Below are positions 54,706-62,952 of a stretch of DNA of 64,000 nt, one piece after another. Within the stretch, counting starts at the first letter, position 1. Every line of letters begins with the position of its first letter. The DNA lies in assembly GCF_012689525.1 (NCBI RefSeq), contig NZ_CP051514.1:310001-374000 (forward strand), in the 5' to 3' direction. The notes beneath the pieces were generated by a model, which had not been told where the DNA came from, did not search any database, and saw only the letters and a program-made list of their open reading frames with translations. The position numbers and the translations under genes are program-made. Origin of the DNA: Paraburkholderia aromaticivorans. GTDB taxonomy: Bacteria > Pseudomonadota > Gammaproteobacteria > Burkholderiales > Burkholderiaceae.

Positions 54706-55920
54706 ATGGAACGCCTTCAGGCCTTCAAATTCGAACTCATGCCGACCGGCGGGCAGGCGCGCAAGATGCGCCAGTTCGCAGGCGCGTGCCGGTTCGTCTA
54801 TAACAAGGCGCTGGCAGTTCAGAAAGAGAATCACGCCGCAGGCGCGAAGTTCATCGGTTATGTGCCGATGGCGAAGCGGCTCACGGAATGGCGCAATGGC
54901 ACGGAAACGCCGTGGCTCAAAGATGCGCCAGTCCACACGCAGCAGTGCGCCCTGAAGGCCATTGAGCGCGCATATGTAAACTTCTTCGGGAAGCGCGCCG
55001 ACTTTCCGCGTTTCAAGCGCAAGGGCGTGAGCGACGGGTTCACGTACCCCGACAGGAATCAGATCAGGCTGGACCGCGAAACCGGCCGTATTTCGCTTCC
55101 GAAGCCCGGCTATATCCGCTACCGCAACAGTCGCATGGTGCTCGGCGAAGTCCGCTCGGCAACCGTGTCTCTGCGCGCGGGTAAGTGGTGCGTGTCGATC
55201 CTGACGAAGCGTGACGTAGAGCAGCCGGTTCCGCATGGCCCCGCCGTCGGTATCGACGTGGGCGTGGCCCGGTTCGCAACCCTGAGCGATGGCAGTTTCA
55301 TCGCGCCGCTCGCCAGCTTCCGCCGGCACGAACAGCGCCTGGCAAAGTATCAACGCCGGATGGCCCGCAAGGTCAAAGGCAGCAGCAACTGGAAAAAGTC
55401 GAAGGCTCGCATCCAGAAGAGTCACGCGCGTATCGCAGACGCACGCAATGATTTTCTGCACAAGGCTTCGAGCACGCTCAGCAAAAACCACGCAATGGTT
55501 GCGCTCGAAGACCTGAAAATCAGCAACATGAGCAAGTCAGCAAAGGGTACGGCAAACGCGCCAGGGCGCAATGTGCGCGCGAAGTCTGGTCTTAACAAGT
55601 CGATTCTCGATCAGGGCTGGGGTGAGTTCCGCCGCCAGCTGGAGTACAAAACGGCATGGCACGGCGGATATCTCGTCGCGGTCGATCCGAAGAACACGAG
55701 CCGCACCTGTCCGTGTTGCGGGCATGCCTCGAAGAAAAACCGCAAGACGCAAGCGCTGTTCGCCTGCGTGTCATGCAGATACGGGAACAACGCCGATCAC
55801 GTGGGCGCGCTCAACATTCTAGCGGCAGGACATGCCGTTATTGCCTGTGGAAGGATGGCGCAGTCAGGCCGCCCGTCGAAGCAGGAACCCGCCGAGACTA
55901 CTGGCGCCATCGCGGCCTAG
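54706..55920 (+). CDS. tnpB: TnpB RNA-guided nuclease (intact)
   Basis: A 404-residue TnpB (OrfB of IS605-type). The N-terminal domain begins MERLQAFKFELMPTGGQARKMRQFAGACRFVYN, typical of the family. RuvC-like catalytic residues are seen as Asp in VGIDVGVARFATLSDG, Glu in MVALEDLKI and Asp in NADHVGALNIL; the zinc ribbon is CPCCGHASKKN...CVSC. TnpB proteins are known to be guided by an RNA from the element right end to cut DNA beside a short target-adjacent motif. The ATG at 54706 (RBS AGAGGA) is preferred over TTG 54697. No disruption is seen, so this copy may be active. Confidence 0.9.
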   Translation: MERLQAFKFELMPTGGQARKMRQFAGACRFVYNKALAVQKENHAAGAKFIGYVPMAKRLTEWRNGTETPWLKDAPVHTQQCALKAIERAYVNFFGKRADFPRFKRKGVSDGFTYPDRNQIRLDRETGRISLPKPGYIRYRNSRMVLGEVRSATVSLRAGKWCVSILTKRDVEQPVPHGPAVGIDVGVARFATLSDGSFIAPLASFRRHEQRLAKYQRRMARKVKGSSNWKKSKARIQKSHARIADARNDFLHKASSTLSKNHAMVALEDLKISNMSKSAKGTANAPGRNVRAKSGLNKSILDQGWGEFRRQLEYKTAWHGGYLVAVDPKNTSRTCPCCGHASKKNRKTQALFACVSCRYGNNADHVGALNILAAGHAVIACGRMAQSGRPSKQEPAETTGAIAA

Positions 55921-55976
55921 GGTTGTAGATCCCCGTCCTTTAGGCGGCGAGGATGTCAAGTACTGCATTGCTCTGC
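55780..55976 (+). ncRNA. Candidate omega-RNA (right-end RNA) of the intact TnpB element
   Basis: In characterised TnpB elements the guide RNA overlaps the 3' end of tnpB and the right end, and its 3' guide part is the DNA just outside the element. Here the right-end stem and border (55931-55960) are intact, so the guide would begin TACTGCATTGCTCTGC (55961-55976). The 5' limit is a guess. This is inferred from family knowledge, not from a detected RNA signal. Confidence 0.35.
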
Positions 55977-56086
55977 CGAACCGATATGAGAAGGTGAAGG
56001 ACTGCGATGCTACAAACGGTCACGTTGGGCATACGCCCTGAACCCTGATTAAAGACGCGCGAGAGAGCCTCATTCGCAAATCGGGA

Positions 56087-56341
56087 TTGAACGCCCCGGG
56101 GAATACGCAGGTACATCTCGCGCTGGACCAACCCACTTCACATCGGCGATGGCAGTGCAAAGTGCAAGGTGCGGAGAACTGGTCCGCTGATCAGGCGCTC
56201 GCTGTCGTCGAACTTATTGACGATCTCCGCGAGCGTATCGTCGGGCACTATCAGATTGCGCTCAATGAACTGCTGCGTGAACAGCGCTCGCCTCCTGGAA
56301 ACCCTCACCCTCCTCGTGACAGCGAGACCGATCCATTCTGA
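56087..56341 (+). CDS. Small protein of unknown function
   Basis: An 84-residue frame from a TTG at 56087. The middle segment WSADQALAVVELIDDLRERIVGHYQIALNELLREQRS is helical and resembles small conserved proteins often seen in Burkholderia accessory DNA. I cannot name a function. The N-terminal start is uncertain and no clear RBS is present. Confidence 0.4.
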   Translation: MNAPGNTQVHLALDQPTSHRRWQCKVQGAENWSADQALAVVELIDDLRERIVGHYQIALNELLREQRSPPGNPHPPRDSETDPF

Positions 56342-56462
56342 CTAACGACCGGCACGCTCGACCATGGGCGCCAACGACTGACCACGGTTGTTGACGCTTT
56401 TACTTAACCTTGCGCCGCCGTTTAGTCTCGGATTTGCACCGCCACCAACAAAAGGCAATGCC

Positions 56463-56780
56463 GTCACCGCTTTATGCGCTGTGCGCTTCGCCCGCTTCGT
56501 GCCTGAAGGCGTCACCGTACTTCAGCAATTGCCCAGGCCATCCGTGCATTTTTGGCTCAATCGCCACAGCCGCCCGCCAATAGCGGCGCTGCTGGATCAG
56601 GTTTCTCACCCAACGGCTGAAGCGATCCTGCTTATCGCCAGGATTCGCCGTTACTGCCCGTGCGCCAAGCACCAGTAGGCTACGGATATACGCGTCACGT
56701 GCTTTCGTTATGCCTCCCAGACATTCCTTGCCACCGCTGAGCAAGTGACGTTTGATCAACGGTGAGTTGAAACCGTGGCT
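56463..56780 (-). pseudogene. IS110-family transposase, C-terminal relic
   Basis: A minus-strand piece matching the C-terminal transposase_20 end of IS110 proteins: LSGGKECLGGITKARDAYIRSLLVLGARAV, then RFSRWVRNLIQQRRYWRAAVAIEPKMHGW. The conserved K-RGD-YLR segment is changed (KARDAYIR) and the N-terminal DEDD domain is absent. It is unrelated in detail to the intact IS110 transposase at 35887-36918. Confidence 0.65.
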
Positions 56781-57253
56781 GCGTTTGTACAGTCTCCATC
56801 GCGTCGAGAGGGTGGGTGACGAACTGAGATCGAAGTCGGGACCCGACCTCATTGCGCCGGCGGATCAGGGGCAACAGGAAGGATTGGCCATGCATTCGCG
56901 GACTATAGCGAAGGCATTCTTATCATGGCAGGTGGTGCCGATTTTGGTGGCGCATGGCAATAGTACCCGGTCAGCGAAAGGATCTCGGCGCTCCGCCTAC
57001 CAGGGGCGATTATTGCACAAATTGTAACTAGTCTTTGTGATCTCGGGCGTTATCGAGCAAGACGGTCTTTGAGACAATGCCTGTCCTTCGGATATTCGTT
57101 GTGTATGCAACTACAGTAAAGAAGGCTCGCGCCTTTCGAACCGGGCTTTCCTTGTTGGTCTTAGGTCGTAGATGCACACCTTGCTGTCGAACGTCGAGTC
57201 CCCAATCTTCATCGGATGTTGTCCACTCGTTGGCCGATGCTTGGGTGAAGACT
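56781..57253. other. Gap before IS30
   Basis: A 473-bp stretch with no supported gene; only overlapping frames are seen. It ends at the IS30-family left inverted repeat at 57254. Confidence 0.4.
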
Positions 57254-58358
57254 GGGCGGCCTCAAATCTGAAGTGCAACACCGTTTCGTATAAGGTGTTG
57301 CGATGCACGAAAGAACTCAGTACCAGCAACTTCAACCTGAAGAGCGCCTCATCATTGCAAGCCTGCATCTACAGGGTTCGAGTATCCGGGCCATGGCCCG
57401 GATACTCGGGCGCTCGCCGGCCACCGTTAGCCGTGAACTGACGCGAAACAGCTCTCCTGCGGGTTACGCATCGGTGCCGGCTGAAGCGCTCCGCGCCGCA
57501 CGCCGCAGCGCGGGCCGCCGCCCCACAAAGCTTTGCCTGCAAAGCGTTTGCTGGCGCATTGTTCTTACCCTGCTCGAGTGGAAATGGTCACCCCAGCAGA
57601 TATCGGGCACACTCAAGCGTATGTATCCGACTGACCCGACCCAGCAGGTTTCGCACGAAACCATCTACACGGCCATCTACGCCCAGCCGCGCGGCGAACT
57701 GCGCAGACAGCTCATTGCCTGTCTGCGCCATGGTCACAGCACGCGTATGCCGCGCACACGGGGCACAGACCGACGCGGACAGATTCCGGACATGGTCAGT
57801 ATTCATGTGCGGCCGCCCGAAATCGAGGACCGGCTGCTGCCTGGACACTGGGAAGGCGACTTCATCAAGGGGGCTGGCAACCAGTCCTCGGTAGGCGTTC
57901 TGGTCGAACGGACCAGCCGCCTGGTGCTGCTCGCAAAGATGGAAGATGCCACCGCAGCGTCGGCGCTGGCGGGCTTCTCCGTCAAGCTCAATTCGATTGT
58001 CGCGCCACTACGGCAGAGCTTCACCTACGACCAGGGCAAAGAAATGTCGCGCCATAAAGAGCTCACCGCCGCGACCGGCGTGCAGGTGTACTTCTGCGAC
58101 CCGCACAGTCCATGGCAAAGGGGCACCTGCGAAAACACCAACGGGCTGCTGCGACAGTATCTGCCCAAAGGCACCGACCTTTCTGTCTACAGTCAGGACG
58201 AACTCGACGCCATCGCCGACAGTCTGAACAGCCGGCCTCGTGCGACTCACGACTTCCATTCACCATTCGAGGTCTTCGCCGCGACCCTTGCATCAGCAAG
58301 CCAACCTCAAGGCTCTAAACATTAATCCCGCTGTTGCGCTTCACCCTTGAAACCGCCC
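57254..58358 (+). mobile_element. IS30-family insertion sequence
   Basis: A 1105-bp element with imperfect terminal inverted repeats: left GGGCGGCCTCAAATCTGAAG (57254 on), right end (reverse complement) GGGCGGTTTCAAGGGTGAAG, matching for most of 27 bp. No target duplication is evident (flanks ACT and TTA), so one flank may have been rearranged. Confidence 0.8.
57303..58325 (+). CDS. IS30-family transposase
   Basis: A 340-residue transposase. The N-terminal HTH is typical: YQQLQPEERLIIASLHLQGSSIRAMARILGRSPATVSRELTRN. The DDE core shows PGHWEGDFIKG (Asp), FTYDQGKEM (Asp) and SPWQRGTCENTNGLLRQYLPKGTDLS (Glu), all diagnostic of IS30. It is complete, starting at ATG 57303. Confidence 0.93.
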   Translation: MHERTQYQQLQPEERLIIASLHLQGSSIRAMARILGRSPATVSRELTRNSSPAGYASVPAEALRAARRSAGRRPTKLCLQSVCWRIVLTLLEWKWSPQQISGTLKRMYPTDPTQQVSHETIYTAIYAQPRGELRRQLIACLRHGHSTRMPRTRGTDRRGQIPDMVSIHVRPPEIEDRLLPGHWEGDFIKGAGNQSSVGVLVERTSRLVLLAKMEDATAASALAGFSVKLNSIVAPLRQSFTYDQGKEMSRHKELTAATGVQVYFCDPHSPWQRGTCENTNGLLRQYLPKGTDLSVYSQDELDAIADSLNSRPRATHDFHSPFEVFAATLASASQPQGSKH

Positions 58359-58440
58359 TTATATACAGATAGCTAACCAAATCGCAAAAAAAGCTCCGAC
58401 ATCGGAGCCCGCATCATGTTTTCCATGCGTTGAAGGCTCC

Positions 58441-59016
58441 TTGCGCGCGCACGTCGACCTTGTTGGGCTGGAAGCCATCGACGCCGAGCGCGAAAAACCA
58501 ATCAATATCCGCCAGACGATGTACCTGAACAATCTGATCGAACAAGACCACCGCGTGATCAAGCGGTGCACCCGACCCATGCTCAGGTTCGACAATTTTT
58601 GTTGTGCCTATACCCCGCTTGACGGTCTTGAGGCGGCGCACATGATCCACCAGTCGGAGGAAAATGAAGTGTCGCTAAAACTTGTGTCCCGGACACGCAA
58701 CCTGGTTGAACGGTGCTTCAAACGCATCAGGCATTTTCTTCGTCACTTCACTCGATATGACAGGCTCGCTCAGAGCTATCGCCTGTTTGTGTCTCTTGCC
58801 TGCACGTTTGGGTCAGTCGTAAATGTGAAACGCGGCCTAGGACCTCTCTTGAAAGGGCAATTCGCAACTCTTCAGAACAGGCCAATCGAATGGGTCGCTG
58901 CATCCAGTTCCCCGCCCGGAGATGTGTCGGACGTACTCGCAGAAAGCAGATTGACGAAGCATCTCTCTCCGCCACGATCCTGCGCATTTGCGCCATCTGT
59001 ATGTGCGTTGAACTAG
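58441..59016 (+). pseudogene. Fused relic of IS6 and IS5 transposase C-termini
   Basis: A single 191-residue open frame joins two unrelated transposase ends. Residues about 1-75 match the IS6 C-terminus (MYLNNLIEQDHRVIKRCTRPML and GLEAAHMIHQS). Residues about 85-125 match an IS5-type C-terminus (RNLVERCFKRIRHFLRHFTRYDRLAQSYRLFVSLACTF). The remaining tail is unrelated. Neither catalytic core is complete, so it is not a functional transposase; the fusion point is near 58680. Confidence 0.65.
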
Positions 59017-59253
59017 TAGAAGCACCGTTTTCGAAACGAGCGAGTCACGTTGAAAGGATGCGTAAAAACGTCAATTTTAAGGAAAGTAGTGCGAAACCGT
59101 GGCCGCAACGTCGCGCGATACGCCTGGATCGCCCGCGCATATTCCGACAAAATACTGCGAATCAATGCCACGCTCAATTATTGCTTGGTCGAAGAAATGT
59201 ATCATTCGAAAAGTTGGCGAAGACAAGATGAATTGCCGTTGAGAGTGCGGTTT

Positions 59254-60282
59254 ATGCAGACACAAATAAACCCTAAGGGGCAGCGGGGAATAGTGGATCA
59301 GTGTGTGGTGGTCAACCCGCCGACGCCAGCAGTTAATGTGGCAATCGTAGTGTGCGACGGTTTCTCCCTGCTTGACGTTAGTCTGGTAGCTGAGGTGTTT
59401 CGGCAAGTAAATCAGATTTCGGAAATTGCACGCGCGATTGACAATCGTGCTTCAGTCACGATGCTTTCGTCGCACGGAGGCTACGTTACAAATTCGCTAT
59501 CGGTTCGCATCAAGACCGACGCAATCGACGAGCACTTATTCGAACATTTTGATGGGGTCTTCGTTTTCGGTGGAGACTCCGCGAATGCCGCCTCGATCGA
59601 CCCAGCGGATCTTCGGGCATTGCGTAAAGTGCTTTTGAACGCGGACTTGGTGAAGTGGAGCGAGCAGGGGTGGGAGATCATCGCGGCTTCAGGTTACAAA
59701 CCACCTTCCGCAGGCGCCGGGGGCAGGTTCGGATCATTTCGGTGGGAACAAGGTGCCTCGCGAAATAACAAGTCAATCGTTGGTTGCGGTATGAGCAGTT
59801 CGCTTGCCGCCGCACTATCCTTTATTCCAGGGAATCTTTGTATGGAGATCGCACACCGAATTAACCGGCATGTGGTTGTGCCCAGCCTCGATCTGTCCTG
59901 TGTCGATGAGGACGCGCTCAACGAGGTGAGCGTGACGGATAGAGTTCACTCGGCGGTGGAATGGCTTCGCAAGAATTGCAGGCGCTCGATCTCAATTGCG
60001 CGAGTGGCGGAGGTGGCTGAAATGAGTGAGCGAACTTTTCTGCGGCATTTCAAGCTTGTAACGGGCAAGACTCCATCTGAATATCTTCTGGATGTCCGTT
60101 TCGAAATGGTCTGTCGGCTTCTCCAGGAGACAACTTTTCCAGTCGATAAGATTGCGCGGCGGTGCGGGATGGGCAGTGGTGAGCATATTTCGCGGGTTTT
60201 TCGCAGGCGCTTATCGCAGACACCGACGGAATATCGGACGGCTCATCGTGCGAGTGGGGACCGCAACCTAGAAGGGAAATAG
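59254..60282 (+). CDS. GlxA-type AraC-family transcriptional regulator
   Basis: A 343-residue regulator starting at ATG 59254 (MQTQINPKGQRG). The N-terminal 200 residues are a DJ-1/PfpI-like domain (VNVAIVVCDGFSLLDVSLVAEVFRQVNQ and FDGVFVFGGDSAN). The C-terminal 100 residues carry two AraC HTHs (ISIARVAEVAEMSERTFLRHFKLVTGKTPSEYL and FPVDKIARRCGMGSGEHISRVFRRRLSQTPTEYR). The usual GAP-Ala/Cys region of the sensor is changed (AASGYKPPSAGAGG). The longer frame from 59050 begins at a TTG and is less likely. Target genes are not apparent. Confidence 0.9.
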   Translation: MQTQINPKGQRGIVDQCVVVNPPTPAVNVAIVVCDGFSLLDVSLVAEVFRQVNQISEIARAIDNRASVTMLSSHGGYVTNSLSVRIKTDAIDEHLFEHFDGVFVFGGDSANAASIDPADLRALRKVLLNADLVKWSEQGWEIIAASGYKPPSAGAGGRFGSFRWEQGASRNNKSIVGCGMSSSLAAALSFIPGNLCMEIAHRINRHVVVPSLDLSCVDEDALNEVSVTDRVHSAVEWLRKNCRRSISIARVAEVAEMSERTFLRHFKLVTGKTPSEYLLDVRFEMVCRLLQETTFPVDKIARRCGMGSGEHISRVFRRRLSQTPTEYRTAHRASGDRNLEGK

Positions 60283-60376
60283 TGTGCTGATGTCAGCATC
60301 GGGCGTAGTCGACCAATAAGCAGACAAATCAAGGGATATCAATGGTTCACGCGGGGTCGCCAACACAGGAATTGAC

Positions 60377-61675
60377 TTGGACGAACGGGGACCCTTTTGC
60401 ACCGGGCGTTTGCCTCCATCTGTCCATGCGCGTCGCGGGGGTACCCACTTGAACGCGCAGAATCCCCTATCTTTGTCGTCACACGTCGAGCAGCTGTTCT
60501 CGCGTCTTGGAGTTGGTTCGTCAGCTTCCAGCGATCGCGCCACGTCTCTTTGCATCGTCGCGTCGATCACTAATCTCCGCCAGATCGAGCAGGCACACGG
60601 ATCGACGTTTGCGGCTGCTGTCCGTCATATCGTTGGTGAACGTGCACGCACTCTCTGCGACGAGCGCTTCGGCACTATGACGACGAGCGGCGAGCACATT
60701 CTGTTCGTGTTTGATGCCCCGTCGAATTCACAGGCTGAAGGTTTGTTGCATGCTCCGCTGACGGCGATCCTGCTGGATTGCGTATTGGCTGAACTTAGTG
60801 GCAAAGCCGTTGAGGTCGGTTCCGCAATCGCGTTCCCCGCGATCTCAGCGAAGGTCGCCCACTTCAGCGACGCCCCGTTTGATATTGTTGAAGCCGGCTC
60901 TACGCGGGTGCTGCACGGGCAACCTGGGCATATCTGGCGGGAGCAATTCATCGCAGACACCGAGGTCGCCGTAGGCGTTTTCGCAGCGATGCTCAAAGAC
61001 AGGCTGCGCTTCGTTTTCGAGCCGGTGTGCCGTGCAACCGGTTCCGGCGCAGTCGATTATCTCGAGGCGCTCCTGTGCGAGAGTGTCGATGGCACGATCA
61101 AACACAATCGGCTCGGCAAGCTGGTGCCAGCACTCGAACGGTTGGGCCTAGCGCGGCGCCTCGACCGTTGGGTTGTGGAATCCATTATCGGGAGACTTCG
61201 AGCCGATCCCGACGCACGACTTGGCTGCAATATCTCCGCACAGAGCGCCACACTCGATGCATGGTGGGCGTTGACGCTGGCCATCCTGAATACGGAGCCC
61301 GAGGTAGCTCGTCGTCTCACGATAGAAATCACTGAAACGATGCCGCTGACGGAATTCGCCGAAGCAAGTGAATTTGTGCGTGTACTCCGGTCTTTGGGTT
61401 GCCGTGTCGCGCTTGACGACCTTGGTGGTGGCTACAGCAGTTTGTGGAGCCTTTTACATCTCGAATTGGACATCGCGAAGATCGATGGTTCGTTCGTGCG
61501 TGCTGCGCGCTTCGGCGAAAACGGTGCCGCGCGTCTGTGGCATATGGTCGAACTTGCAAGAGCTTGCGCACCGATAGTGGTGGTCGAGGGGATCGAAACT
61601 CAAGCCGACGCCCGAGTGGCACGCGAGAGCGGCGCCACGCACGTGCAGGGGTATCTCTTCGGGGAGGCGGCCTGA
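60377..61675 (+). CDS. EAL-domain c-di-GMP phosphodiesterase
   Basis: A 432-residue protein. The N-terminal 190 residues resemble a degenerate GGDEF-like fold (SLCIVASITNLRQIEQAHGS) without the GGDEF motif. The C-terminal EAL domain retains the main catalytic elements: VDYLEALLC (EAL), LGCNISAQS (Asn), LTIEITET (Glu), LDDLGGGYSS (the DD pair), IAKIDGSFV (Lys-Asp), VVEGIETQAD (Glu) and VQGYLFG. The usual DDFG is DDLG. The phosphodiesterase is probably active on c-di-GMP. The TTG start at 60377 is uncertain; a second TTG at 60449 is possible. c-di-GMP activates PNAG synthesis in E. coli, so a link with the pga cluster is possible. Confidence 0.88.
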   Translation: MDERGPFCTGRLPPSVHARRGGTHLNAQNPLSLSSHVEQLFSRLGVGSSASSDRATSLCIVASITNLRQIEQAHGSTFAAAVRHIVGERARTLCDERFGTMTTSGEHILFVFDAPSNSQAEGLLHAPLTAILLDCVLAELSGKAVEVGSAIAFPAISAKVAHFSDAPFDIVEAGSTRVLHGQPGHIWREQFIADTEVAVGVFAAMLKDRLRFVFEPVCRATGSGAVDYLEALLCESVDGTIKHNRLGKLVPALERLGLARRLDRWVVESIIGRLRADPDARLGCNISAQSATLDAWWALTLAILNTEPEVARRLTIEITETMPLTEFAEASEFVRVLRSLGCRVALDDLGGGYSSLWSLLHLELDIAKIDGSFVRAARFGENGAARLWHMVELARACAPIVVVEGIETQADARVARESGATHVQGYLFGEAA

Positions 61676-61833
61676 CAGTAATACCGTTTCGGGCGTCAAA
61701 CCGCCACGAGTCTACTGTCATGGTCGACCGCAAAGAACCACGAAATGCACCAAGGGTGCCGCAATAGAGCGGCGGGGTCCCGTTATCGCGCGAAAGATGC
61801 GACGACGGCTTTATCCATTGGATTACACATGAG

Positions 61834-62940
61834 TCACTCGCCCAATTCTCGGGCGTACCTGAGGCCGGCGGCGAAATGCCTCACTCGCTGCAGGCCTTGC
61901 CAGATGGTCCTGACTCCGGGTTCGCCGTCGCCTTTGCGCGCCAGGAAGCCGCCGAGCATGGCGACCAAGCGCACGACCTCATTCAGACGCGGTGACCTCT
62001 TCGGCGGTTTCTTCCTGTTGAGAATGAATGCCGCGCGCCATTCATCGCGCTCGAACAGCAGCCCTGCATCCAGGTCCGGGCAAGTTCGACCCAGTCGCAT
62101 CAACCGAGCGATGCGTCATGCCACCACCATGAACAGCGCCAAGGCACGCTCAAGCCGTGCCATCGATGCGAGTTGCAATGCCTCGACCCGACAGCCGTTC
62201 TTGAGCACATGAAAAAATAGTTCAACCTCCCAACGCGCGCGGTACCATCAATAAGCTGCACCGCTGCATCAAGGCCGTCCACCTCGCGATTACTCAGCAG
62301 TCGCCATTCAATCGGCTTGACGCCTGCCGGCGGGTCGACTTCCCGAGCGACGATGCAAGTGGCGCTCACCACGCCGCCTGCAGCATCAGGCAACGCGACA
62401 CGCTGCGCCCACACCTGCTGCCGTACCGCACGCGCAGGCTGAGCCTGACGGGCGGCCAGTGTAAAGTGAATCCTGCCCACTGGTTCACCCGCAGTCACTT
62501 TGTCCCACAGCTTGCCGCCGCCAGGCAAGGTGCGATTGTGCTGCGAGCGCAGTAACCAATCCGCCGGGTGGCCCAACTCCTTTGCTTTGACCATCAGCGC
62601 CATGATGTCCGATTCCCGGTCAGCCACATAGACCCGTCGCGTGGCAGGCAGTGCGGCCGCCTGTTCGGCAACCCGCTCATATCCGTCGGTCCAGCGGGTA
62701 CTCATCCTTGATGCCGGGGCGCACGCCATCCGCACCCTTCGGCTCGCGCGCCCACATGTAGGCGTCAAGCACGCCCAGCGGTTTGCGCGATGGCGTTACA
62801 GCGTAATTCGGGTGCAGATACAGCCCGCGTTGCGCTTCATACGACAGCGAACCCAAGCCTGTGATGGTCTGGCCGTTAAAGTCCAGCTCCGTGGCGTCCT
62901 GCATGCATAACATTACTTCACCAATGTGCGCGTGAAGCAC
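61834..62940 (-). pseudogene. Second-type IS4-family transposase, decayed
   Basis: On the minus strand, pieces in three frames match an IS4/Tn5-like transposase different from the 460-residue one. N-terminal piece: LCMQDATELDFNGQTITGLGSLSYEAQRG. Middle piece: VYVADRESDIMALMVKAKELG and VKPIEWRLLSNREVDG. C-terminal piece: EWRAAFILNRKKPPKRSPRLNEVVRLVAMLGGFLARKGDGEPGVRTIW. The YREK region is lost between the last two pieces, and the first 100 or so residues are missing at the junction with the IS4 copy at 62953. Confidence 0.75.
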
Positions 62941-62952
62941 CGTCCTTCAGGG

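Larger units (their letters stand above)
53050..55960 (+). mobile_element. TnpB (IS605/IS1341-type) element, copy 2, with IS4 in its left end
   Basis: The left end begins directly after TTGAT (53045-53049) and the right end finishes at GATGTCAAG (about 55960). Both borders are supported by comparison with copy 1 (13171-16084), because similarity stops there. The IS4-family element (53080-54591) lies 30 bp inside the left end. No tnpA is present. The right-end stem (GATCCCCGTCCTTTAGG...) is intact here. Confidence 0.78.
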
